A stretch of 14,822 bases of DNA from a bacterium (GCA_029946075.1 JAQSDT010000326.1:34665-49486); one strand, 5' to 3'. Shown: positions 6,307-12,889, counted from the first letter of the stretch. The notes: generated by a model from the sequence alone, not told the origin. Program-made: numbers and translations.

Positions 6307-7040
6307 GCGTGTTCCTCCCGGCCGACCGGGTTAGAAACGCTCGGGCCGCTGCCGACGACCTGCGCGTCGGGATCGCGCATGATGTAACCACGGCCCCAAA
6401 CCGTATCGAGCATCCAGTCGCCGTTGGTGGCTTTCGACAGCTTCTTCCGCAGCTTGCAGATGAATACGTCGATGATCTTCAGTTCCGGTTCGTCCATGCC
6501 GCCGTAAAGGTGATTCAGGATCATTTCCTTCGTCAGCAGCGTACCCTTGCGCAGCGAGAACAGTTCCAGCAGCGCATACTCCTTGCCGGTCAGGTGCAGC
6601 GCCATGCCGCGGACCGTGACCGTGCGCGTGTCGAGATCGACGATCAGGTCGCCGGTCACGATGATCGAATGCGCGTGGCCTTTCGAACGCCGCACGACGG
6701 CGTGGATGCGGGCGACGAGTTCGTCCTTGTGGAACGGCTTCACCACGTAGTCGTCCGCGCCGATCGCCAGGCCCTTGACCTTGTCGTCGACAGCGGCGAG
6801 GCCCGACAGAATGATGACGGGCGTCTTGACCTTGGCGGCGCGAAGCCGCCGTAGCACGTCGTAGCCCGAGATATCAGGCAAGCCGAGATCGAGCGTGATG
6901 CAGTCGTAGTCGTACAGCTTCGCCAGATCGAGGCCTTCTTCGCCTTCGTCGGTGACGAACACCTTGAAGCCTTCCGATTTCAGCATCAGTTCGATCGATT
7001 GCGCGGTGGCCGCGTCGTCTTCGATGACCAGGATTCTCAT
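6303..7040 (-). CDS. ctrA: CtrA-like cell-cycle response regulator (OmpR/PhoB family)
   Basis: A complete 245-residue response regulator. The receiver domain (1-~118) has the acidic pocket E7-D8-D9, the phosphoacceptor D51 (LDLGLPD), S79 and K101 (VVKPFHKDE). The winged-helix effector domain (~125-223) carries GGMDEPELKIIDVFICKLRK and VWGRGYI. Compared from memory, these phrases and RIHAVVRRSKGHA, LTGKEY and SLRKGT are identical or nearly so to Caulobacter-type CtrA, so this is CtrA and not merely an OmpR-like regulator. CtrA is phosphorylated through the CckA-ChpT relay, binds TTAA-N7-TTAA, silences the chromosomal origin and activates cell-cycle and motility genes. No kinase is encoded here, so phosphorylation would depend on the host. 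The start ATG overlaps the gapR-like stop (ATGA). The C-terminus differs from the chromosomal type: a ~20-residue extension ending REEHA in place of the terminal Ala-Ala degron. A phage-borne regulator is the best explanation. Confidence 0.95.
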   Translation of the reverse strand: MRILVIEDDAATAQSIELMLKSEGFKVFVTDEGEEGLDLAKLYDYDCITLDLGLPDISGYDVLRRLRAAKVKTPVIILSGLAAVDDKVKGLAIGADDYVVKPFHKDELVARIHAVVRRSKGHAHSIIVTGDLIVDLDTRTVTVRGMALHLTGKEYALLELFSLRKGTLLTKEMILNHLYGGMDEPELKIIDVFICKLRKKLSKATNGDWMLDTVWGRGYIMRDPDAQVVGSGPSVSNPVGREEHA

Positions 7041-7342
7041 GCGAACACGTCCATTCCGATCGCCTGCATGTAGGTGTGCAGGATCGTGTCGGCTTCGAGC
7101 CGTTCGTTCGTATCCAGCTTGCGGAGCCTGACGATCGTCCGGATGGCCTTGACGTCGAAGCCGTTGCCTTTGGCTTCGGCGTAGATGTCGCGGATATCGT
7201 CGGCGATGCCTTTCTTCTCTTCTTCAAGGCGCTCGACCCGTTCGATGATCGACTTGAGTTGATTCTTGGCGAATTTCGTCGTCGCCTGCTCGGTGCCGCT
7301 GTTATCGCCAGCGACGGCGCGGGGATTGTCAGCCTTGGGCAT
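7037..7342 (-). CDS. gapR: DUF2312 / GapR-like nucleoid-associated protein
   Basis: 101 residues. The ATG at 7342 has GGGAG 8 nt upstream; a TTG five codons earlier is less likely. After a ~25-residue polar leader comes the DUF2312 core: LKSIIERVERLEEEKKGIA, DDIRDIYAEAKGNGFDVKAI and RTIVRLRKLDTNERLEADTIL, ending YMQAIGMDVFA. This is the helical coiled-coil family whose Caulobacter member GapR encircles overtwisted DNA ahead of forks and RNA polymerase and stimulates topoisomerases; it is essential or near-essential in that host. The key phrases EEEKK, YAEAKGNGFD and RLRK are intact. The gene overlaps its upstream neighbour by 14 nt and the ctrA-like gene by 4 nt. DUF2312 members occur in phages too, so the gene may serve phage DNA replication. 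Family secure, role inferred. Confidence 0.93.
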   Translation of the reverse strand: MPKADNPRAVAGDNSGTEQATTKFAKNQLKSIIERVERLEEEKKGIADDIRDIYAEAKGNGFDVKAIRTIVRLRKLDTNERLEADTILHTYMQAIGMDVFA

Positions 7343-7535
7343 CGGACTTGCTCCCAAGAACGCCGAACTTCACCGCAGCAGCGTGCTCTTTCGTGAGCCA
7401 CGCGATGAACGCGGGAACGTCCTCGAACGGTACGAGGATGTTGTCCTTCATGTCGTCGACCAGATTGCCGAGGCAATCCACTCGCAACACTTCCTCGTCG
7501 GTTTGGAACTCGACAGTCTTCCTAAGTGCGGCCAT
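7329..7535 (-). CDS. Small conserved-looking phage protein, unknown
   Basis: 68 residues. ATG 7535 is preceded by AAGGAGA at 8 nt, the best ribosome-binding site in the operon; the open frame extends 21 codons further upstream without such a signal. The sequence (KTVEFQTDEEVLRVDCLGNL, then FEDVPAFIAWLTKEHAAAVKF) suggests a small alpha/beta fold, but I recognise no family. It begins a sub-block with gapR and ctrA after a 77-bp non-coding gap, so these three genes may form their own transcription unit. Confidence 0.75.
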   Translation of the reverse strand: MAALRKTVEFQTDEEVLRVDCLGNLVDDMKDNILVPFEDVPAFIAWLTKEHAAAVKFGVLGSKSDAQG

Positions 7536-7612
7536 TTCTGAAATCTCCTTGTCAGGGCTGGTCGGCCGACGTTCTGTCAGCCGATGTATTGCGTTCAAAG
7601 ATACAACAGGGG
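7536..7612 (-). promoter_or_regulatory. Internal operon gap with ATACAA-type box ahead of the gapR-ctrA block
   Basis: A 77-bp gap between the DUF2815 stop and the small gene at 7535. It contains GATACAACAGG (7600-7610, plus orientation), which shares ATACAACAGG with the box at 12921-12930. An inverted TGTAT...ATACA pair (7585-7605) is separated by 11 bp. TCGGCTGAC occurs twice on the minus strand (from 7620 and from 7583). I see no convincing -35/-10 pair for the minus strand, so a separate promoter is possible but unproven. The strong ribosome-binding site of the next gene lies at the end of the gap. Confidence 0.45.
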
Positions 7613-8242
7613 TCAGCCGAAAAGGCCGCCGGCCCCTGCTCCACCCTTCGTCGATTCCGGCGCATCGCCCTCATCGGCGATCGTCTCGGCCCACTTGTCG
7701 ACGTCGACACCGCCGCCACCGCCGAGCCGTTCGCCGTCCTTGGCGACCTGGAACATGTCGATGCCGAACGTCAGGCCCTTGCCCTTCTCCTTGTTCTCCC
7801 AAGTGAAGGTGTGCAGCACGCCGTAGCCCCACACGCCGCTGTAGAGCTGGTCGCGCGAAACGATCGGCAGCTTCTTGCGGTCGATCAGGGTCGGCCGGTA
7901 CGCCTCGCCGGACTTGACGCGGATGAACCAATGCCCCGGGAAACCGGCGTGCGGCTCGCCGCTCTGCTTGTTCTTGCCCTGCGGGCCGTCGCCGTCGAGG
8001 ATCGGGTTGTGGATCAGCTTGTCCTTGATAAGCTGCTTGACCTTGTCGACACCGCCCCACTCGGCTGCGGCGGCTTCGAGCGCAGCCTTATCGTAGACGG
8101 CCAGGCCGTCGTTCTTCGGGATCAGCAACGTGCAGTTCCAGCTTTTGTTGCCGCGATCGTCCGTCTGCACTTCGAACAGACCGTCGACAAATGCCGCGCG
8201 CACGAGCGACGGCGTTTTGAACTGTTCAGACCTGCTTGCCAT
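7613..8242 (-). CDS. DUF2815 phage single-stranded DNA-binding protein
   Basis: 209 residues from ATG 8242, seven nt after the DUF2800 stop, with AGG 7 nt upstream; the open frame upstream of it is antisense to coding sequence. The protein reads FKTPSLVRAAFVDGLFE, NCTLLIPK, then AYRPTLIDRK, GVWGYGVLHTFTW and KGLTFGIDMFQVAKDGERL. This matches DUF2815, the family of the phage Enc34 SSB, an OB-fold protein comparable with T7 gp2.5. The C-terminus is a flexible Gly-rich acidic tail ending GLFG, which in SSBs usually docks partner proteins. It lies directly after the DUF2800 nuclease gene, the usual neighbour of this family. It would coat single strands during replication by the family A polymerase. 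Confidence 0.9.
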   Translation of the reverse strand: MASRSEQFKTPSLVRAAFVDGLFEVQTDDRGNKSWNCTLLIPKNDGLAVYDKAALEAAAAEWGGVDKVKQLIKDKLIHNPILDGDGPQGKNKQSGEPHAGFPGHWFIRVKSGEAYRPTLIDRKKLPIVSRDQLYSGVWGYGVLHTFTWENKEKGKGLTFGIDMFQVAKDGERLGGGGGVDVDKWAETIADEGDAPESTKGGAGAGGLFG

Positions 8243-8249
8243 TTTAGAC

Positions 8250-9509
8250 CTATACCTCTGTGAAGAAACGATCCACGCCAGACGGTATTGCCTGCCGTGT
8301 CGTCTTGTCGGCGCGAACAAGGTTCGTGCCGCCCGGTGGTGTCTCGGATAGCCCGGCCACCAACGATTCTTTTGCCTTGCCGAGCGCCTTGCGAACTTGC
8401 TTCGGGGTCTTCAGCTTGGCGGGGTTCAGATACTTGTCGACGGACAGCAACGCGCACGCCTGCTTGACCTTCTCTTCGGCGTCGTCGAGCCAGACTTCGC
8501 GCTTCTCCTTCGGCACCAGCACGTAATTCGGGATGGCGACCCCGGCTTCGGCCTGCTGATGGGCGTAGGCGCGCCTGGCGTTGATCCAGTCGGAAATCAT
8601 GTCGAGCATGTCGAGATCGGCCGCGAGGCCTTCCGGCGTGTCGAACGACGGGCTGTTGCTGATTTGCGGCCGGTCGAGATCGTCGAACCAGACATGTGCC
8701 GCATCCAAGGCCTTCTGCTTCAGCGCCGGGCACGCGCCTTCCTGCGGGCAGAACTTGCAATTGCCGGGCGTCAGCCACTTCGCGCACCAAGCAGCGAACG
8801 GCGTCGTGTCGAACTCGTCGAGCGCCTGTTTTGACAGCTTCATGCGCCCCACCAGTTCGGCGGTCCACTCGGCCAGATCGGCGACGTGGAACGTCTCGCT
8901 GCGGATCTTGCCGTCCTTGTGCGGCGCGCGAGGCTGCACGATCGTCGTCTTGACGTTCTCGACGTCGAGCCCGCGATTCGCCAGCAAGGCGCCGAGCCCG
9001 TAGGTCCGAAGCTGCTTGTTGTCAGCCGCTTCGACCAGGCCGCGCCCACCCTTCAGGTCGACGACCTCAAGCAGTTTCCAGCGCGGGAAATATATGACGG
9101 TATCGCCGGTCCCGCCGGCATCGAACGGGCCTTTCAGGCGGTCGAGCGGCAGCGCCTGCTCGTGGTGAACGATCGGCTGTTCGCCGAACTCGTCGACATA
9201 GGTCTGAATGCGGGCGCGAACGTAATTGACGTAAACCTGCGTCGTTTCGGCAACCTCTTCGTCGACCGCGATCTTGCGCTGTTTCGTCTTCTCGGTCGTG
9301 CCGATGAAATCGTCGGCATCCTTGCCGGTCTTGAAGCACTTCTCGGATAGCTGATGCGCAGCCGTCCCCCACGCCGACGCCTCACTCTCGACTTCCGGTT
9401 TGCTGTTCCGGAGATTGAGCGCGATGGCGCCTGCGCAGGTCCAGTTTCGCGCGGTAGCGCTGGCCGACCAGGTGGCGTGATCTCGTGCTGCGTGATCGGC
9501 CGATTGCAT
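8250..9509 (-). CDS. DUF2800 Cas4/RecB-like PD-(D/E)XK nuclease
   Basis: A 419-residue protein starting at ATG 9509 with AGGGGG about 5 nt upstream. Nuclease core: H52 (GTAAHQLSE), D136 (GGTGDTVIY), D151-x-K153 (EVVDLKGG), and Q166-x3-Y170 (NKQLRTYGLG). This is the full H/D/DxK/QxxxY set of Cas4- and AddB-type exonucleases. Cysteines C25 near the N-terminus and C251, C254 and C260 after the core are placed like the four-cysteine iron-sulfur cluster of that group. A C-terminal helical segment (~300-400) is of unknown role. It lies immediately upstream of the DUF2815 SSB gene. Likely a resecting exonuclease in phage recombination or replication; polarity and substrate are not predictable from sequence. 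Confidence 0.9.
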   Translation of the reverse strand: MQSADHAARDHATWSASATARNWTCAGAIALNLRNSKPEVESEASAWGTAAHQLSEKCFKTGKDADDFIGTTEKTKQRKIAVDEEVAETTQVYVNYVRARIQTYVDEFGEQPIVHHEQALPLDRLKGPFDAGGTGDTVIYFPRWKLLEVVDLKGGRGLVEAADNKQLRTYGLGALLANRGLDVENVKTTIVQPRAPHKDGKIRSETFHVADLAEWTAELVGRMKLSKQALDEFDTTPFAAWCAKWLTPGNCKFCPQEGACPALKQKALDAAHVWFDDLDRPQISNSPSFDTPEGLAADLDMLDMISDWINARRAYAHQQAEAGVAIPNYVLVPKEKREVWLDDAEEKVKQACALLSVDKYLNPAKLKTPKQVRKALGKAKESLVAGLSETPPGGTNLVRADKTTRQAIPSGVDRFFTEV

Positions 9510-9518
9510 ATGCGCCCC

Positions 9519-10094
9519 CTACTTCGTCGCCGCGAGCGCGGCCACCACGAACGGCTTCAATTCGGCCGTCTTCTCCTTCGTGATGCCGTCGCCGGCGAGT
9601 TCGCGCTTGTGGGGGTTCTTCTCGATCGCGGTCGCGATGGCGATGACGGCAGCGCCGAGCACCTTCTGATCGTCGGCCAGGTCGCTGATCTTCGGCGCGC
9701 CGATGATCTTCGTGCCGTCTTCCTGCGCGGCTTCCATGCCGTAGGCCATGACGTAGCCGCCGAGCATCTTGCGAACGCTGTCGTGGTTCAGCTTGAGCGC
9801 TTCCGTCTCGGCCGGCTTCTCGTCGGCGATTTCGTCCTTGGCGTCCTGCGCGGCAGCGGCCTGCTGCTCGGGCTGGTTGGCCTTCTCGGCGGCTTCGGCG
9901 GCTTCCTTCGCGGCCTGCTCGGCAGCGCGCTTCTCGGCCGCGGTCATGCGCTTCGGCGCCGGGGTTTCGCCCCCGATCTGTGCGCCGGTCTGCGCAGCAC
10001 CAAGCGCGCCGACGATCGCAGTGCCGGCAAGCAAAGCCGCCATCTGTTCGCGAACTTCGCTTGCGTTCGCGCCTTCAATGTGGATCGATATCAT
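9519..10094 (-). CDS. Ala/Glu-rich coiled-coil phage protein, unknown
   Basis: 191 residues from ATG 10094, which overlaps the helicase stop (ATGA), with GGGAAG ~10 nt upstream; the frame upstream of this is inside the helicase gene. The N-terminal segment (MISIHIEGANASEVREQMAALLAG) is amphipathic. A low-complexity Ala/Glu/Lys helix (~47-95: AAEKRAAEQAAKEAAEAAEK...) is likely coiled coil. The C-terminal ~90 residues appear globular (SVRKMLGGYVMAYGMEAA, VLGAAVIAIATAIEKN). It sits between helicase and nuclease and is coupled to both, so a helper role in replication or recombination is plausible. I do not recognise the family. Confidence 0.8.
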   Translation of the reverse strand: MISIHIEGANASEVREQMAALLAGTAIVGALGAAQTGAQIGGETPAPKRMTAAEKRAAEQAAKEAAEAAEKANQPEQQAAAAQDAKDEIADEKPAETEALKLNHDSVRKMLGGYVMAYGMEAAQEDGTKIIGAPKISDLADDQKVLGAAVIAIATAIEKNPHKRELAGDGITKEKTAELKPFVVAALAATK

Positions 10095-11446
10095 TGTGTC
10101 AGAACTTCCCTTATTGCGGTCCACAGCATCAGCAGTCGACCTTGGATTGCCTCGTCGATTGAGTTTTCAATCACACAGACGCGGACGACGGCCTGGCGCT
10201 TCTGCGTGTGGTTGGTGATCCGAAGCGACATCTGCTTCATGTCCTTCGGGGTGAACGACGATTCGACGAACCAGAGCGTCGCCGCCGAACTGAGATCGAT
10301 CGCCTCGCCTGCCGCGACGATCTGCGCGAGAAAAACGCGCTTCGCTTTGTCCGTGAGCCATTGCTGCTCGATCGGGCCGCGCGCACTGGCCGGCGTTTCG
10401 CCGTCGAGGCGCAGCACGCCGAACTCGGCGAGTTCGTTCTGCAGGATGTCGCCGACGTCTTTGTGCCAATACGCAAGCACGATCTTGTCGAGCCCGCCGG
10501 CGAACTCGTCGCGCACGGCATCGGCCACCGCTGGCGCCTTGATCGCTCCCGTGATCCGGCGCAGCGGCCCAAGGTGCATTTCGAGATCACGCGTCTTGCC
10601 GGCGTCGATCGCAGCCAACACTTGCGCGTCCAAGTCGCCGTTCGCCTGACGACGGGCCGAATCCGAAACCATCAGCGGCAGAAGCTCGTAGACCGGCGGG
10701 CGGATGCCGACGTCTTCCTGCGTGCGCAACAGGATGAAGCCTTCCATGCGCTCGCGCAGTTCGGCCAGGTTACGACCGCCGACAACGACGGGGATCTTGC
10801 GGAAGCGCGACGTGGCCTTCATCCGGACGACGCAATAGCGGTGCAGGAAATCTTTCTGGCGCGTGACGTCGGGCCAATCTTTCGCCGGGTTGGCCTTGAG
10901 GCGTTCCGGCGCGAGCGCCCGCAGCATCGGATAGACGTCGTTCGGCGCGTGCGGGATCGGCGTGCCGGACAGACACCAAACCCCCTTGGCGCCGGCCGCT
11001 ACCGAGCTGCGCGAGACGATATGCTGGCCGTCGTCGACGATGTCACCGTAGGCCGCCTGCGTGCGCTTGGCGTCGAAGCTCTTCGCGTAGTGGCTCTCGT
11101 CGAGGATGGCGCGGTCGAACTTCCGCGCCATCAGGCCGGCGCGCATCCGTGGCTCGGCGATCTGCGGCCAGCCGACGATCGTCACGCCGTCGAGCACGTC
11201 TTGTTGCTTCGGCGGGGCCGTCAGGACGCGCACAGGGCGCGGAAAGGCCGTCCAGTCCTTGACGGCGCGCCGCCACACGGGGCGCCCCGACGCGGTCGTG
11301 ACGACCAGGATATCGGCGGCGAGATCATAGTCCGCCGCGATCAGGGCGGCGCCGGTCTTTCCGACTCTCGGGGCGTCGGCTAACAAAGCGTTGGTGTTCC
11401 TCGAAAGGAACAGCGCGCCTGATAGCTGTGTCGGAAGAGGAATCAT
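10091..11446 (-). CDS. SNF2-like superfamily 2 phage helicase/ATPase
   Basis: 451 residues. Walker A DAPRVGKT at 24-31 (variant of the SNF2 DEMGLGKT), Walker B ILDESH at 114-119, motif III CLSGTP at 158-163, motif V-like GEAIDLSSA at 380-388, and a degenerate motif VI QMSLRITNHTQ at 405-415. Two RecA-like lobes are therefore present with a short linker, the compact phage form of SNF2/Rad54-like helicases. Start at ATG 11446; no strong ribosome-binding site is visible, but it follows a 72-bp gap with regulatory boxes, so it may head a sub-operon. It probably remodels or unwinds DNA for the phage replication module. Family secure; strand-separation versus translocase activity unknown. Confidence 0.92.
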   Translation of the reverse strand: MIPLPTQLSGALFLSRNTNALLADAPRVGKTGAALIAADYDLAADILVVTTASGRPVWRRAVKDWTAFPRPVRVLTAPPKQQDVLDGVTIVGWPQIAEPRMRAGLMARKFDRAILDESHYAKSFDAKRTQAAYGDIVDDGQHIVSRSSVAAGAKGVWCLSGTPIPHAPNDVYPMLRALAPERLKANPAKDWPDVTRQKDFLHRYCVVRMKATSRFRKIPVVVGGRNLAELRERMEGFILLRTQEDVGIRPPVYELLPLMVSDSARRQANGDLDAQVLAAIDAGKTRDLEMHLGPLRRITGAIKAPAVADAVRDEFAGGLDKIVLAYWHKDVGDILQNELAEFGVLRLDGETPASARGPIEQQWLTDKAKRVFLAQIVAAGEAIDLSSAATLWFVESSFTPKDMKQMSLRITNHTQKRQAVVRVCVIENSIDEAIQGRLLMLWTAIREVLTQ

Positions 11447-11518
11447 GCAAGACCGGGTGACAGGAAATCATTAACTGTATTACGTTGTATCATGATATAA
11501 GATACAAGCAAGACAAAA
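11447..11518 (-). promoter_or_regulatory. Gap upstream of helicase with a perfect inverted repeat operator
   Basis: A 72-bp AT-rich gap. It holds TTGTATC (11485-11491) and GATACAA (11501-11507), perfectly complementary 7-bp arms around a 9-bp spacer. A further TGTAT half-box lies at 11476-11480. On the minus strand TTGTAT within the repeat, a 17-bp spacer and CGTAAT form a weak promoter candidate for the helicase, so a protein bound to the repeat would occlude it. The upstream neighbour's stop is at 11519. Confidence 0.6.
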
Positions 11519-12001
11519 TTAATCGCACCCGCGCCCGACCGCGCCGTTGTCCCGTTCGTCAACAAATTCCTGCCAGGGTCGCCAACCTTTCGGACAGTGG
11601 AAGCCCCAATTCCGCAGCTTCGCGCCGTTGATGAAGAGCGACCAGCACGGGCCGTCGTGCAGTTCGATTCGGTGCGCAGTTTTCGCCAGCCTGAACTTCA
11701 CGTCGCCCTGCTCGTAGACCTTCGCGTGGTTCACGCCGCCGGCAGCGATCGTGTGCTCGGTGTACTCGCCGAACAGCAGGATCGAGCAGTTCCATGACGG
11801 ATGATCGTGCAGCGCGCGGTCTTCGTCAGAGTGCAAAAACTGATGCAGATAGATGTTGAAAAAGTTGTTCCGCGGAATCACCCACCAGCGCTTCATGTAC
11901 GGATCTTCGGCGCCGCCGATCAGGAAATCCGGAGCGCGGGCCATCGACACGGCGGCCATCTTGTTTTGCAAAAACATCAGAACGCGGCGCGGCATTTTCA
12001 T
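11519..12001 (-). CDS. Cupin-fold phage protein
   Basis: 160 residues from ATG 12001, overlapping the rusA stop (ATGA), with GAGGGAG ~10 nt upstream. Metal-ligand pattern H65-x-H67 (LHDHPSW), E82/H83 (GEYTEH) and H110 (KTAHRIEL), then a CWSLFINGAKLRNWGFHCPKGW segment. This matches a cupin-like family that I know from many phages and bacterial genomes, usually annotated only as cupin or hypothetical. With the histidines intact it could bind a metal and be an isomerase or dioxygenase-like enzyme, or act on nucleotides or sugars; the sequence does not say. Its constant placement among replication genes is the only contextual clue. Confidence 0.85.
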   Translation of the reverse strand: MKMPRRVLMFLQNKMAAVSMARAPDFLIGGAEDPYMKRWWVIPRNNFFNIYLHQFLHSDEDRALHDHPSWNCSILLFGEYTEHTIAAGGVNHAKVYEQGDVKFRLAKTAHRIELHDGPCWSLFINGAKLRNWGFHCPKGWRPWQEFVDERDNGAVGRGCD

Positions 12002-12453
12002 GCGAAAACTCCCTCTGTCTCTCGTTGAAGAACGTCATTTGATACACTGGCGACGAACGGAATTACACGGATTTCGGTTCGAGGCCGGTCGCTGTAAAAC
12101 TTGCGAACGTGGCCGTCGACAATCTGCTTGTCGTCTATCCACACGATCAGGTTGAGCGCGTCCGTCAGTTTGCCGCCATTATCCCAATCGGGCTTGGCAG
12201 TCGGCCGTATCGCGCCGCGCAACGCCTGCTCGCGCCACTTCTTCGGCTTCGAAGCCGGCACTGCCATGAACATGTCGACTTCGAGCGCGAGCGGCCCGTC
12301 GAGCGGCGGGCGCCCGTCCATCGCGATCTGCGCGGCGTAGGCCAGCCGGCCTTCGAAGCTGACCGTGCGCTCGGGCGTATACGCGTGACCGTCCGCAGCG
12401 GTCTTGACGCGTTCCTTGCCCCGGGGTGCGCCCGCCAGGCTGAACGATATCAC
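11998..12453 (-). CDS. rusA: RusA-type Holliday junction resolvase
   Basis: 151 residues using GTG 12453, which overlaps the preceding stop (GTGA); an in-frame ATG at 12504 would add 17 unlikely residues. The N-terminus VISFSLAGAPRGKERVK is the standard RusA opening. The catalytic acidic residues are present in KPDWDN (D89, D91) and WIDDKQI (D107, D108), with Lys-rich loops between. RusA dimers nick Holliday junctions symmetrically and in phages resolve recombination or replication intermediates before packaging. Ends GVFA, with the stop overlapping the cupin gene start. Second gene of the leftward operon. Confidence 0.93.
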   Translation of the reverse strand: MISFSLAGAPRGKERVKTAADGHAYTPERTVSFEGRLAYAAQIAMDGRPPLDGPLALEVDMFMAVPASKPKKWREQALRGAIRPTAKPDWDNGGKLTDALNLIVWIDDKQIVDGHVRKFYSDRPRTEIRVIPFVASVSNDVLQRETEGVFA

Positions 12454-12665
12454 GCGATTATGGCTGCTACTGGCGGTAGATGCCCGGCCATTGCATCGAT
12501 GCACGCGGCGCGCAGCCGCGCGCTGTCAGTATGAAGCCGGATCACGGCCAACTCGTTTAGATGGAACTCGATATCGTCGGCGCTACCGAGCCTTGTTGCG
12601 TCAGCCAAATCGGATTTGATCGCAAAATACTGCTGTAATTCTGTGGATTGTTGGGCTTTGCGCAT
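12450..12665 (-). CDS. First small gene of the leftward early operon, unknown
   Basis: 71 residues from ATG 12665 (MRKAQQSTELQQYFAIKSDL...); TTG at 12677 is an alternative start. The ribosome-binding site is weak in both cases, so the start is uncertain. Predicted mostly helical (DIEFHLNELAVIRLHTDSAR, then LRAACIDAMAGHL). It overlaps rusA by GTGA, which argues that the frame is real. Placed directly after the leftward promoter, where lambda-like phages keep small early regulators, but no DNA-binding motif is evident and I assign no function. Confidence 0.65.
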   Translation of the reverse strand: MRKAQQSTELQQYFAIKSDLADATRLGSADDIEFHLNELAVIRLHTDSARLRAACIDAMAGHLPPVAAIIA

Positions 12666-12721
12666 GGTGCTTTGCAAACCTGTTGAAGGTTGTTTTTAAC
12701 GTTTTGTATGTCGCGTATGCC

Positions 12722-12752
12722 ATTGTATGTCACGACAATGACAGGTTGTCAA
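12722..12752 (-). promoter_or_regulatory. Predicted early leftward promoter
   Basis: On the minus strand a consensus TTGACA (12752-12747) is followed after 19 bp by TACAAT (12727-12722, 5/6 match). The spacer is two bases longer than optimal. The -10 lies inside one GACATACAA box and the second box (12712-12704) falls just beyond the expected transcription start, 19 bp from the first. This is a layout in which a bound repressor would block initiation. It would drive the genes from 12665 to the polymerase. Confidence 0.6.
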
Positions 12753-12870
12753 CGTGAGCCCCGTCCGTACTAATACGTAGGTACAACCCTTGCTTGTCAA
12801 GCGTATGGAACACGTTATTTGGCGAGGCCGGCGGACGTGTCTTTGTGAGCTACCGCATTCTATCGACGCG

Positions 12871-12889
12871 AAGCCTGACAATGAGGCTT
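12871..12889. repeat. Short perfect inverted repeat
   Basis: AAGCCT (12871-12876) and AGGCTT (12884-12889) around GACAATG. The right arm overlaps the -35 of the predicted repressor promoter by two bases. It lacks a T-tract, so it is not a typical terminator. It may be a regulator site or chance. Confidence 0.5.

Noticed and set aside
9354..10649. Long plus-strand open frame (431 codons)
   Set aside because: Arg/Leu-rich sequence antisense to the DUF2800, Ala-rich and helicase genes, with no domain or ribosome-binding site; a by-product of high GC.
10208..11383. Long plus-strand open frame (391 codons)
   Set aside because: Antisense to the helicase, whose motifs are clear on the minus strand.
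12871..12889. Rho-independent terminator
   Set aside because: Only 6 bp of stem and no T-tract on either strand; kept only as a short inverted repeat.
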